Assembly: GCA_022822525.1 (NCBI GenBank)
Contig: JAJEBN010000084.1
Location: forward strand, 23,922 to 87,921
Source: Acidimicrobiia bacterium
GTDB taxonomy: Bacteria > Actinomycetota > Acidimicrobiia > Acidimicrobiales > Poriferisodalaceae
Direction: 5' to 3'
Length of the DNA: 64,000 bases
Shown: positions 52,491 to 60,872 of the stretch, in pieces
Layout of the letters: each line of letters begins with the position of its first letter
Numbering within the stretch: position 1 is the first letter of the stretch
Program-made: the position numbers and the translations under genes
Notes under the pieces: model-generated
What the model was told of the DNA's origin: nothing
What the model saw: only the letters and a program-made list of their open reading frames with translations
The model's database searches: none

Positions 52491-53801
52491 TTAGCTCAGG
52501 CTGGATTCGGCGACCACTTCGGCCTCGAACGCCGGGGCGCCCTCGAGGCTGCGCATCGATGCGGGCAGCTCGGCACGGACACGCTGGTGGAAGACGCGAT
52601 CTTGGGCCAGCGAGTAGGGATAGGCCTGCTGGCCGGAACGCAGCAGCGGAACATGCAGCGGCCGGCTGTTGGTGGGACCGGGCCGGTCCTGCTCGACGAG
52701 CGTTTCGGAGTTGGCCTCGCCATCGCGCACTACCCGGTAGGGCCGTACCACACCGCCGCGGGTGGCTTTGCCCTCTGATTCCTTGTAGACGGGAACAACC
52801 GGCTCGAACGTGCCGGAGTGCCGCGCAATGGCAACCGCCTTGTACACCATGCCGGCGGTCGCATGGCCCGAGCCCACCACGAGCTGGGTGCCGACGCCGT
52901 AGCCATCAACTGGCAGATGCGCCAGATCGGCGATGCGGTACTCGTCGAGATCGCCCGACACCACGATGCGGGTCGCCTCAGCGCCCGCGTCATCCAGCCA
53001 CTGCCGGACCCGGGGCACCTCCACCGTGAGATCTCCCGAGTCGATTCGGACGGCGCCCGGCACCCCGCCGAGACGCTTCGCCGCGGCGAGACCCCGTTCG
53101 AGTCCTGTTCTGAGGTCGAAGGTGTCGATGAGCAACGTGGTCTCGAGGCCGTGCGCGCGCATCTGCGCCTCGAAAGCCGCTTCCTCGTCGTGGTGCGCCA
53201 GCGTGAAGGCGTGCGCCGCCGTGCCGGCAGTAGGGATGCCGTACTGCTCGCCGGCCAGCAGGTTGGACGTCGCATCGAAACCCACCAGCCACGCCGCACG
53301 CGCAGCGGCGACGGCAGCGAGCTCATGGGTGCGGCGGCCGCCCATCTCGATGAGGTGACGACCCTCGGCAACATCGTGCATCCGTGCGGCAGCAGATGCG
53401 ACCGCGCAGTCGTGGTTGAGCACGGAGAGCACCAGCGTCTCCACGAGCAGCGCGGTGCCCACCGAAGCATCGACGCGCAGCACCGGGCTGCCGGGCACGT
53501 AGAAGTCGCCCTCGCGATAGCTCCAGGCATCGCCGTCGAAACGGAAGGTCGCCAGGTGATCCAGCAGGTCGTCGCTGAAGCGACCGAGCCCGGCCAGGTA
53601 GTCCAGATCGTCGGCCTCGAACCGGTAGTCAGCCAGCAGCCCGGCCAGACGGCCTGGACCCGCCACCACGCCGTAGCCGCGTCCCGGCGGCAGCCGCCGG
53701 GCGAACACCTCGAAGCACGAGCGCCGCGACGCGACACCCGACTGCAGGGCCGCGTCGAGCATGGTCAGCTCGTACAGATCGGTCATCATGGCCGTGCCCA
53801 C
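52491..53801 (-). CDS. pncB: Nicotinate phosphoribosyltransferase
   Basis: The 436-residue NAD-salvage enzyme makes nicotinate mononucleotide from nicotinate, PRPP and ATP. Marks are MMTDLYELTMLDAALQSG at the start, RRLPPGRGYGVVAGPGRL, NHDCAVASAAARM, GGRRTHELAAVAAARAAWLVG, FDATSNLLAGEQYGIPTAGTAAHAF, AVRIDSGDL and VDGYGVGTQLVV. The chosen start is GTG at 53801; the ATGs at 53789 or 53786 are alternatives. A much longer open frame upstream is not family-like. PRPP comes from prs of the same window. The 3' end abuts the 59-base tandem repeat. Confidence 0.94.
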   Translation of the reverse strand: MGTAMMTDLYELTMLDAALQSGVASRRSCFEVFARRLPPGRGYGVVAGPGRLAGLLADYRFEADDLDYLAGLGRFSDDLLDHLATFRFDGDAWSYREGDFYVPGSPVLRVDASVGTALLVETLVLSVLNHDCAVASAAARMHDVAEGRHLIEMGGRRTHELAAVAAARAAWLVGFDATSNLLAGEQYGIPTAGTAAHAFTLAHHDEEAAFEAQMRAHGLETTLLIDTFDLRTGLERGLAAAKRLGGVPGAVRIDSGDLTVEVPRVRQWLDDAGAEATRIVVSGDLDEYRIADLAHLPVDGYGVGTQLVVGSGHATAGMVYKAVAIARHSGTFEPVVPVYKESEGKATRGGVVRPYRVVRDGEANSETLVEQDRPGPTNSRPLHVPLLRSGQQAYPYSLAQDRVFHQRVRAELPASMRSLEGAPAFEAEVVAESSLS

Positions 53802-53924
53802 ACCACAAGTCTGCCCGCAGTGGGCACCGCCTTGCCCGCTCAGCGCTGAGCCGCGCCCTGCCATCGATTCGCGGCGACCAGTACGAGCCCAAGCCGAGCG
53901 GTGCCCACCGGTAGCGTCGCGGCG

Positions 53925-54311
53925 ATGGTTGCTGTCGGGCTGGCTCGGCTCATGGCTGTGTCGCATCTGGCCTACATCGTGTTCCTGCTGGTCGGCGGGT
54001 TTGCTGCGAAGCGCCGACCGAAGCTGATGAAGTGGCACCTTGCTGCATTCGGCGCAGCCGGATTGGTGAACATCACCGGTTCCGACTGCCCGCTGACCAC
54101 CTGGGAGAAGTGGTTTCTGCTTCGCTCCGGTCGGGAGCCATACGAGACCGGGTTCGCCTCGCACTACCTCGTGGAGCCCTTCTATTCGAAAGGCATCACC
54201 GGCCGCGTAAATTCGGTCATCCTGCTTGCACTCGTGATTCCGGTCTTGGTGAGCTACTGGCGGCTGATTCGCAGCCCTGCGGCCGACTCCGGCCAGTCCG
54301 CACCGAACTAG
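53925..54311 (+). CDS. DUF2784 family membrane protein
   Basis: This 128-residue protein has about four membrane segments. The DUF2784 signature is visible: LMAVSHLAYIVFLLVGGF, KWHLAAFGAAGLVNITGSDCPLTTWEKWF with a single Cys, then GFASHYLVEPFYSKGI and a last helix. No function is known for the family. The start is ATG at 53925; a GTG eight codons upstream also fits. It lies between divergent pncB and the cobalamin riboswitch, and is unlikely to be part of the B12 operon. Confidence 0.75.
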   Translation: MVAVGLARLMAVSHLAYIVFLLVGGFAAKRRPKLMKWHLAAFGAAGLVNITGSDCPLTTWEKWFLLRSGREPYETGFASHYLVEPFYSKGITGRVNSVILLALVIPVLVSYWRLIRSPAADSGQSAPN

Positions 54312-54347
54312 CCCTTCGCGTCCCGGCCGCGCCATAGACTCACCCCC

Positions 54348-54450
54348 GGTTGTCGTGAGCGAAGCCGGTGAGATCCCGGCACTGTCCCGCAACGGTGATG
54401 CCCCTTCGGGGGACGAGTCCGGTCGCCTCCCGGCCGCCATCACGCGAACC
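54348..54450 (+). promoter_or_regulatory. Cobalamin (adenosylcobalamin) riboswitch
   Basis: Conserved cobalamin-aptamer elements appear in order: AGCCGGTGAGATCCCGGCAC, then TGTCCCGCAACGGTGATG (B12-box type), then GAGTCCGGTCGCCTCCCGGCC. The closing P1 stem pairs GGTTGTCGTGA (54348-54358) with TCACGCGAACC (54440-54450). A hairpin CTGCTCG/CGAGCAG (54494-54517) lies directly before AAGGGAGAA and the btuF ATG at 54531, a plausible expression platform that would control translation. It governs btuF-btuC-btuD-cobO. Confidence 0.93.
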
Positions 54451-54530
54451 GATTCCTCGAGGTAAGGAGCGGCTCGTGCGGTGGGTGCTCCCGCTGCTCG
54501 GCCCTGAACTCGAGCAGAAGGGAGAACACC

Positions 54531-55427
54531 ATGAACCGCACCGCCTCCAAGCGAGCGGCCCTGCCACTGCGGGTGCTGTGGGCAGTGCTGACTCTCGCCG
54601 TTGTGGCGTCAGCCTGCACGGGCAGCGACGCCGAGCCGGCTGAAGCACACGAGTTCCAGCGGATCGTGTCGATCTCGCCCACCGGTACCGAGATCCTGTT
54701 CGCCATCGGCGCGGGCGACCGTGTTGTGGCTGTCGACCAATTCTCCTACTACCCGCCCGAGGCCCCCGTGACCGACCTCGACGGCTGGAATCCGAATCTC
54801 GAGGCGATCGCCTTGTACGAACCCGATCTGGTGGTGCTGCAGACCAACGGCGACCTCATCGCGGGGCTCGAGGCACTGGGCATCGCCGTGCTCGCCCACG
54901 ACGCGCCCTTCGTGTTCGACGACGTCTACGCCCAGATCGCCCAATTCGGCGACATCACGGGCCAAGTCGACGAGGCAGCCCAGCTCACCGCCGACATGCA
55001 GGCCGAGATTGCGGACCTGATCGCAGCTGCGCCCGATGCCTCGGGGCTGACCTACTACCACGAGCTCGACAACACGCTGTACAGCGTCACGAGCGGCACC
55101 TTCATCGGGCAGGTGTACGGGCTGTTCGGGCTCGACAACGTAGCCGATCCGGCCGATGCCGACGGCAGCCACTTCGGCTACCCCCAGCTCAACGACGAAT
55201 ACCTGGTTGACGCAGACCCCGACCTGATCTTCCTGGCCGACACGTTGTGCTGCGGCCAGAATGCCGAGACTGTGGCAGCGCGCCCAGGCTGGACTCAGCT
55301 CACGGCGGTTCAGGCCGGGAATGTCGTCGAACTCAGCGACGACATCGTGTCCCGGTGGGGACCCCGCTTGGTCGACTTCATCGCCGCCATTTCCGGCGCG
55401 CTGGTCGACATCGGCGCTGCGAGCTGA
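54531..55427 (+). CDS. btuF: Cobalamin/siderophore-type ABC transporter substrate-binding lipoprotein
   Basis: The 298-residue periplasmic-type binding protein is lipid-anchored (lipobox VASAC, Cys about 29). The TroA/BtuF fold shows FQRIVSISPTGTEILFAIGAGDRVVAVD, PNLEAIALYEPDLVVLQ and TSGTFIGQVYGLFGLDNVAD near the C-lobe. The riboswitch upstream and cobO downstream indicate B12 or corrinoid as ligand rather than a ferric siderophore. AAGGGAGAA precedes the ATG. The permease follows after nine bases. Confidence 0.92.
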   Translation: MNRTASKRAALPLRVLWAVLTLAVVASACTGSDAEPAEAHEFQRIVSISPTGTEILFAIGAGDRVVAVDQFSYYPPEAPVTDLDGWNPNLEAIALYEPDLVVLQTNGDLIAGLEALGIAVLAHDAPFVFDDVYAQIAQFGDITGQVDEAAQLTADMQAEIADLIAAAPDASGLTYYHELDNTLYSVTSGTFIGQVYGLFGLDNVADPADADGSHFGYPQLNDEYLVDADPDLIFLADTLCCGQNAETVAARPGWTQLTAVQAGNVVELSDDIVSRWGPRLVDFIAAISGALVDIGAAS

Positions 55428-55436
55428 TCGGGTGCG

Positions 55437-56525
55437 GTGGTGACCGACGCTCGGGCGGCCGGCCCCACGACACGGGGCGGCGCGGACACGGCGCTGCAGG
55501 CCGCCGACCTGAGACTGCGACAGCTCGGCATCGGCGCGGCGGCCGTCGCCGTCGCCGTGGTCGCGGGGCTGACCATCGGGCCGGTCGGCATCGGCGCACA
55601 CCGTGTGGTGCTCGAGCTCGCGGATGCGTTGCCCGGCTTGGCATTCGACTCGGGGCTCAGCGACGCCCATGCCGCGATCGTGCGGGAAATCCGCTTGCCC
55701 CGCGTCGTGCTCGGGCTGCTCGTGGGAGCGACGCTGTCCATGAGCGGCGCCACCTACCAGGCCGCCTTCCGAAACCCGCTGGCCGACCCGTACCTGCTGG
55801 GCATCGCTGCGGGGGCAGGCCTCGGCGCCACTCTGGCCATCTCCGCCAACCTGGGAGACGGCGCAGGCGCATTCGACCCAGTGCCACTGGCTGCTTTCGC
55901 CGGAGGACTCGTGGCGGTGACGGTGTCGTACGCCGCAGGCCATCTCGGGGGGCGCTCGACGGCGTCGCTGATCCTCGCCGGCATCGCCGTCGCCAGCTTC
56001 CTGACGGCATGCCAGACCTATGTGCTGCAGGCCAACAGCGACGCGTTTCGCAGGATCATCGCCTGGATCCTCGGCCGGATCGCAACGTCGGGATGGTCGG
56101 AGCCTGCGCTGATGCTCCCCTACTTCGTGATCACCGCTGCCGTCGTGATGCGCTACCGCCGGGCGCTGGACGTGCTGGCGGTGGGCGACGAGGAGGCAGC
56201 AGCCCTCGGCGTCAATCCGCGGCGAGTTCGCCTTGTCGTGGTGCTGGCGGCATCGTTGGCTGCTGCCGCGGCAGTTTCGGTGAGCGGGCTCATCGGCTTC
56301 GTCGGCATCATCGTGCCCCACACGGTGCGGCTTGCATTCGGGGCCAGCAACCGGGTTGTGCTGCCGTTGTCGGTGTTGTTCGGGGGAGCGTTCATGGTGC
56401 TTGCCGACCTGGTGGCCCGCACGGTGCTCTCGCCGGCAGAGCTGCCGATCGGCGTCGTCACCGCCTTCTTGGGCGCACCGTTCTTCGTGCTGGTTCTGCG
56501 GACCTCGCGCCGGGAGGTGTGGTGA
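55437..56525 (+). CDS. btuC: Cobalamin ABC transporter permease, FecCD family
   Basis: This 362-residue membrane protein has about ten helices. FecCD/BtuC marks are EIRLPRVVLGLLVGATLSMSGATYQ, NPLADPYLLGIAAGAGLGA, GISLIL-like ASLILAGIAVASF, AAALGVNPRR, and GLIGFVGIIVPHTVRLAFG, the coupling-loop region. It starts with GTG at 55437 and its stop overlaps the btuD ATG by one base (TGATG). It forms the channel of the B12 importer with BtuD, under riboswitch control. Confidence 0.93.
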   Translation: MVTDARAAGPTTRGGADTALQAADLRLRQLGIGAAAVAVAVVAGLTIGPVGIGAHRVVLELADALPGLAFDSGLSDAHAAIVREIRLPRVVLGLLVGATLSMSGATYQAAFRNPLADPYLLGIAAGAGLGATLAISANLGDGAGAFDPVPLAAFAGGLVAVTVSYAAGHLGGRSTASLILAGIAVASFLTACQTYVLQANSDAFRRIIAWILGRIATSGWSEPALMLPYFVITAAVVMRYRRALDVLAVGDEEAAALGVNPRRVRLVVVLAASLAAAAAVSVSGLIGFVGIIVPHTVRLAFGASNRVVLPLSVLFGGAFMVLADLVARTVLSPAELPIGVVTAFLGAPFFVLVLRTSRREVW

Positions 56526-57346
56526 TGGCGGTGCGAGTCCAGTCCGTCACGGTCCAGCTCGACAGCACCCCGGTGCTGCGCGGCGTCGACTTGGAGGTCG
56601 CTGCGGGCGAGTGGGTGAACGTCATCGGTCCCAATGGCGCCGGCAAGACCACGCTGCTGCGTGCCGTGCTCGGGCTGGTGCACTTCGGAGGGAGCATCGC
56701 CATCAACGGGCTGCGCGAGCGTCGGCGTTCAGCGCGAGCCCGTCACGTGGCGTACGTGCCGCAGACCCCGGTGATCCCGCCTGGGATGCTCGTGGCGGAT
56801 TACGTGCTGCTCGGTCGCACCCCTCATCGCAGCGTCTTCGCCGCCGAGACCGCCGGCGATCGCAGGATTGCCGCCGAGGTCCTCGAGCGGCTCGATCTCG
56901 GCGGCTTCAGCGAGCGAACTGTGCAATCCCTCTCGGGCGGCGAGCGCCAGCGGACGGTGCTGGCGAGAGCACTCGCACAGCAGACCGAGGTCGTGCTGCT
57001 GGACGAGCCGACCACGGCGCTGGACCTCGGTCACCAGCAGGACGTGCTCGAGCTCGTCGAGACGCTGCGGCGGGAGCGCGGGCTGACGGTCATCGCCACA
57101 CTGCACGACCTGACGCTCGCGGCCCGCTACGGCGATCGTGTGGCCGTGCTGTCCGGCGGTCGGATCGCACAGTGCGGTCGGCCCGCGGAGGTGCTTACGG
57201 TGGAGACCATCGCCGAGCATTTCGGGGCACAGGTCCGCGTGATCGACGATCCGGAGGGACCCGTCATCGTCCCCACAACCGCCCCCACGCCCGAAATCCC
57301 AGCATCCGAACCAGCCATGCTCTCCACCAGCGAGGAACTGTCATGA
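56525..57346 (+). CDS. btuD: Cobalamin ABC transporter ATP-binding protein
   Basis: In this 273-residue ABC ATPase, Walker A is VIGPNGAGKTTLLRA (about residues 35-49), the Q-loop lies in VAYVPQTPVIPPG, the signature is QSLSGGERQRTVLARAL, Walker B is VVLLDEPTTALDLG, and the switch His is in TLHDLTLAAR. It is of the FepC/BtuD iron/B12 type. A Pro/Thr tail of about 30 residues extends past the usual end. ATG at 56525 overlaps the btuC stop, and the tail ends at the ATGA overlap with cobO. Confidence 0.94.
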   Translation: MAVRVQSVTVQLDSTPVLRGVDLEVAAGEWVNVIGPNGAGKTTLLRAVLGLVHFGGSIAINGLRERRRSARARHVAYVPQTPVIPPGMLVADYVLLGRTPHRSVFAAETAGDRRIAAEVLERLDLGGFSERTVQSLSGGERQRTVLARALAQQTEVVLLDEPTTALDLGHQQDVLELVETLRRERGLTVIATLHDLTLAARYGDRVAVLSGGRIAQCGRPAEVLTVETIAEHFGAQVRVIDDPEGPVIVPTTAPTPEIPASEPAMLSTSEELS

Positions 57347-57927
57347 ACGATTTGCCCGCAGATGCCGATGCCCCTCCGACCGAGGATCCCCGGCCAGGCG
57401 GCCTGCGGACTGCCCGCAGCCTCGTCGTGGTGAACACCGGCGACGGCAAAGGCAAGTCGTCAGCGGCCTTCGGCACGGCGATGAGGGCACGCGCTCGCGG
57501 CTGGCCCGTCGCAGTCGTGCAGTTCCTGAAGTCCGACGACTGGGTGACCGGCGAGCAGTTGATGGCAGAGCCTCTCGGCATTGACTTCTGGTCGCTGGGA
57601 GAAGGCTTCACCTGGGACAGTGAGGACTTGACGCGTGACGAAGCCGAGGCCCGCGAAGCCTGGCGGCACGGCAAGGAACTGGTGTCGGCGGGCGAGCACC
57701 GGCTGGTGGTGTTCGACGAGATCACCTACCCGCTCAACTGGGGCTGGATCGACGCCTCAGACGTGGAGGCCACGTTCAGGGAACGGCCAGAGCATGTCTC
57801 GTTGGTACTGACCGGGCGTGATGCACCGGAGTGGATGACGGACCTGGCCGACACGGTGACCGAGATGCGCAAGGCCAAGCACGCCTACGACTCGGGGATC
57901 GCGGCCAAGAAGGGCATCGACTACTGA
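57343..57927 (+). CDS. cobO: Corrinoid adenosyltransferase (CobO/BtuR type)
   Basis: The 194-residue protein transfers the adenosyl group of ATP to cob(I)alamin or its precursor. The P-loop GDGKGKSSAAFGTAMRARARG, VVQFLKSDDWVTGEQ, VVFDEITYPLNWGWID, and LVLTGRDAPEWMTDLADTVTEM match the family. It lacks synthesis neighbours, so salvage of imported corrinoid is the likely use. It is coupled to btuD by an ATGA overlap and would provide adenosylcobalamin for the mutase at 47.7-49.3 kb. Confidence 0.94.
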   Translation: MNDLPADADAPPTEDPRPGGLRTARSLVVVNTGDGKGKSSAAFGTAMRARARGWPVAVVQFLKSDDWVTGEQLMAEPLGIDFWSLGEGFTWDSEDLTRDEAEAREAWRHGKELVSAGEHRLVVFDEITYPLNWGWIDASDVEATFRERPEHVSLVLTGRDAPEWMTDLADTVTEMRKAKHAYDSGIAAKKGIDY

Positions 57928-58029
57928 GCCGCTGTGAGCGCGTGCCCGTGTGCTGCGTTCTCAGATTCTTCTCATCTCGTCTTCGTACCGTGCGTGCATC
58001 CCGTTACGGCTACTCGGAGGCGAACCCGC

Positions 58030-58776
58030 GTGCTGAGATTCTTCCGTCCATCGCTGCTCGCAACCGCGGCAGTCATGTCACTGGTGGCAATGGCTTGCTC
58101 AGGGGGCAACCAGAACGGCCTGCCAACGCTGCTGGAGAGCACGACGACCAGTGCAGCCGAATCGCTCACCGCGGCAGGCTCGGACAGCCCGTCCGAGGTG
58201 CCCGCGTCGCCAAGCGCAACCACAGCTCCTGCATCGACAGACACGGCGTCGACCGGTGCAGAAGCGGACGGCGCCGACGAAGCCGTCAGCGACGAGGACC
58301 GCCTGCTGGAGTTCGCAGCGTGCATGCGCGACAACGGCGTGGAGTTCCCCGACCCGATCGTCGAGGCTGACGGCACGATCAGCTTCGGACTACGGCCGGG
58401 CGCGGGTGGTGCCTCCCAGTCGGCAGAGAATCTGCAGCGCATCGGCCGCGATCGGGACCTGCCGGCAGCGCGCGAAGCATGCGGGGGCCTGCTCGAGGGC
58501 CTTGCCTTCGGCCGAGGCAGCCAGGACTCTGCCGAAGCCCAAGCCGAGCGAGCAGACCAACTGCTCGAATTCGCCCAGTGCCTGCGCGACAACGGCATCG
58601 ACGTCGGCGATCCGGACACGAGCGGATTCGGCCCCGGAGGAAGCGGCAGGCCCGCCCGCCCGTTCGGGGAGCTGGACTTCGACGATCCCGATGTGAGCGC
58701 CGCGCAGGACCTCTGCGCCGAGCAGGTGTCGTTCACGCCGAGGCGACACGGTGGCCAAGCGCAGGCAGGACAGTGA
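58030..58776 (+). CDS. Lipoprotein with duplicated LLEFAxCxRDNG module
   Basis: In this 248-residue protein, the GTG at 58030 gives MLRFFRPSLLATAAVMSLVA with lipobox MACSG (Cys about 23). A Ser/Thr/Ala/Pro linker extends to about residue 90. Two similar modules follow: EDRLLEFAACMRDNGVEFPDP and ADQLLEFAQCLRDNGIDVGDP, each followed by a Cys-containing helix (AREACGGLL, AQDLCAEQV). Such CMRxxGV lipoproteins commonly precede exporter operons in Actinobacteria. The stop overlaps the adaptor start (GTGA), so all four genes to 62.8 kb form one unit. The function is unknown. Confidence 0.82.
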   Translation: MLRFFRPSLLATAAVMSLVAMACSGGNQNGLPTLLESTTTSAAESLTAAGSDSPSEVPASPSATTAPASTDTASTGAEADGADEAVSDEDRLLEFAACMRDNGVEFPDPIVEADGTISFGLRPGAGGASQSAENLQRIGRDRDLPAAREACGGLLEGLAFGRGSQDSAEAQAERADQLLEFAQCLRDNGIDVGDPDTSGFGPGGSGRPARPFGELDFDDPDVSAAQDLCAEQVSFTPRRHGGQAQAGQ

Positions 58777-60872
58777 GCACGTCGCGTAGAGGCCGCTGGA
58801 CGAGAGCTGCCGCAACAGCCGGTCTGCTCATCGTCATCGCTGGGATCACGCTCATCGTCGCGCTCGTACTCCTCCGCGATGGCTCAGACGACACCTCGAG
58901 CGACGCGGCCGAGTCGAACCTCACCACGACGCTGATCGAGCAGCGCGACCTCACCGAGTACCTCGAGATCGACGGAACGCTTGACTACGAGGGCACAGTC
59001 ACACTCGCCGCCCGCAGCGACGGATCGCTGATTCACCTCGCAGCCGAGGGCACCGTCGTGGGCCGGGGCGAATCGATCTACCTGATCCTGGATCCCCCGA
59101 CCGAGGCGGAAACTGCCGCTGCGCTGGCCGAAGTCGCATCGGCGCAGGACTCGCTCATGGTTGCTGAAGACGACCTGAGCAGCGCCCGAGCTGGGCCTTC
59201 GGACGCCGACATCGCTGCTGAGAGAGCCGCGGTCGCCACGGCCATCGAGGCGCGGGACGAGCTGATCGCAGCGCCCACCGTGTCTGAGATCCGCACCGCC
59301 GAGGCCGCGGTGGCCGTTGCAGCGGAAGCGCTCGAGCAGCTCGACAACCCCACGGAGGCCGCACGCGCGCAGTCCCGCTCTGACCTCGCCGCTGCCCAGG
59401 AGCATCTCGCCCAGTTGATTGCCGGGGCAACGCAATCCGAGATCGACTCGGCGAAGGCCAACTTGGTGACGGCGCAAGAGGCGCTCGCTGAATTGCTCGC
59501 CGAGCCGTCGGAAGCCGAGATCGAATCGGCCGAGGCGGCAGTGGCGATCGCCTGGGAGCGGCTCCGCGAAGAACTGCAGTGCTGCGGCACCGACGCCGAG
59601 ATTGACCAACTGCGCGCCGTGTTGCTGACCGCCGAAGAGGCGCTCGACGAACTCCTCGCCGGACCGACCGAAGCCGAAGTCGATGAGGCAGAGGCCGATG
59701 TGCTCGCAGCGAAGGAAGCGCTCGACGATCTCACAGCCGGCGCGTCCGGCGCCGAGATCGAAGATGCCGAAGCAGATGTGCTCGCCGCGAAGGAAGCGCT
59801 CGGCCTGCTCGACAATCCCACTGAGGCGGCGCGGGCGCAGGCACGGGCCGATGTCGCCACCGCTTCCCAATCGCTTGCGGACCTGCGTGCCGGCCCCTCA
59901 GATGCGCAGATCGACGCCGCGAACGCAGCAATCTTGGTTGCGGAAGAGGCCCTGGCCGACCTGTTGGCTCCCTCGTCGCAGACCGAGCTCGCGACGCTCA
60001 CGGCGGCCGTGCAGAGCGCGGAGGCAGCGCTCGACGCTGCCGAGGAGCAGTGGGCTGATCTCGGTCACAGCCAGCATTCGCTCATCGTGCTGTACGGCAG
60101 CATGCCCGCATATCGCACCATGGAGCCGGGCACCTCCGGCGACGATGTCCGTCAACTCCAGGAGAACCTCGTCGAGCTCGGCTACCTCGACCGGGAGCAG
60201 CGGGTCGCCGACGGCGTCTTCGACGAGGCCACGGCCACCGCAGTGCAGCGTTGGCAGCAGGAAGTCGGACACCGCGTCGACGCGACAGTGGGCACCGCTG
60301 ATGTGTTGTTCGTCGACGGTCCGGTGCAGATCGGGCCTTGGTCGGCGGGCATCGAGGTGGGCCAGGATCTGCCAGCCGGTACGACGCTTGCGTCGCTCAC
60401 GGTGATCGAGACGCCGACCGGCGGTGTCATGGCCACCACCCAGCGCGTCGCCGCCAACCTTCCCCTCGGCGACAGGGACCTCGTCAGCGAGGGGATCATC
60501 GTCAACGTGGAGTTGCCCGATGGCACCGATGTCGAGGGCACCGTCATCGCCATCAACCCGTCCCCGGTCGCTGACTCCGCGACGGGCGAGAACGTCGTCG
60601 AGTTGACCATTCAGCTCCACAGCCCGGCTTCGGCGGTGTGGATCGGCGCGTCGGTGGTGGTGGAAATCACCGAGACCCTCATCGCAGATGCCTTGGTCGT
60701 GCCCGCCACAGCGCTGGTTGCCCTCGTCGAGGGCGGTAGCGCCGTGGAGGTTCTCGCCGACGATGGGAGCACACGCTTGATCGGCGTCGAGACGGGGCTG
60801 TTCGTCGACGGTGACGTCGAAGTGCTCAGTCCGGATCTCAGGGCCGGAATGCGAGTGGTGGTACCCCGTTGA
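58773..60872 (+). CDS. HlyD-like adaptor with long repeat coiled coil and peptidoglycan-binding domain
   Basis: The protein has 699 residues from the GTG at 58773. One membrane helix (about 14-36) is followed by a lipoyl-type half (LDYEGTVTLAARSDGSLIH) and about 300 residues of Ala/Glu-rich helical hairpin (about 130-435). This consists of roughly eleven 26-residue units of the type GPTEAEVDEAEADVLAAKEA. A peptidoglycan-binding domain follows (MEPGTSGDDVRQLQENLVEL and FDEATATAVQRWQ, about 448-500), then a beta-barrel and membrane-proximal half. It is the periplasmic-type adaptor of a MacA/MacB-like system, although this organism probably has no outer membrane. Confidence 0.88.
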   Translation: MSTSRRGRWTRAAATAGLLIVIAGITLIVALVLLRDGSDDTSSDAAESNLTTTLIEQRDLTEYLEIDGTLDYEGTVTLAARSDGSLIHLAAEGTVVGRGESIYLILDPPTEAETAAALAEVASAQDSLMVAEDDLSSARAGPSDADIAAERAAVATAIEARDELIAAPTVSEIRTAEAAVAVAAEALEQLDNPTEAARAQSRSDLAAAQEHLAQLIAGATQSEIDSAKANLVTAQEALAELLAEPSEAEIESAEAAVAIAWERLREELQCCGTDAEIDQLRAVLLTAEEALDELLAGPTEAEVDEAEADVLAAKEALDDLTAGASGAEIEDAEADVLAAKEALGLLDNPTEAARAQARADVATASQSLADLRAGPSDAQIDAANAAILVAEEALADLLAPSSQTELATLTAAVQSAEAALDAAEEQWADLGHSQHSLIVLYGSMPAYRTMEPGTSGDDVRQLQENLVELGYLDREQRVADGVFDEATATAVQRWQQEVGHRVDATVGTADVLFVDGPVQIGPWSAGIEVGQDLPAGTTLASLTVIETPTGGVMATTQRVAANLPLGDRDLVSEGIIVNVELPDGTDVEGTVIAINPSPVADSATGENVVELTIQLHSPASAVWIGASVVVEITETLIADALVVPATALVALVEGGSAVEVLADDGSTRLIGVETGLFVDGDVEVLSPDLRAGMRVVVPR

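Noticed and set aside
53802..54443. Long N-terminal extension of pncB
   Set aside because: The extra frame lies over DUF2784 and the riboswitch region on the other strand and does not resemble the family.
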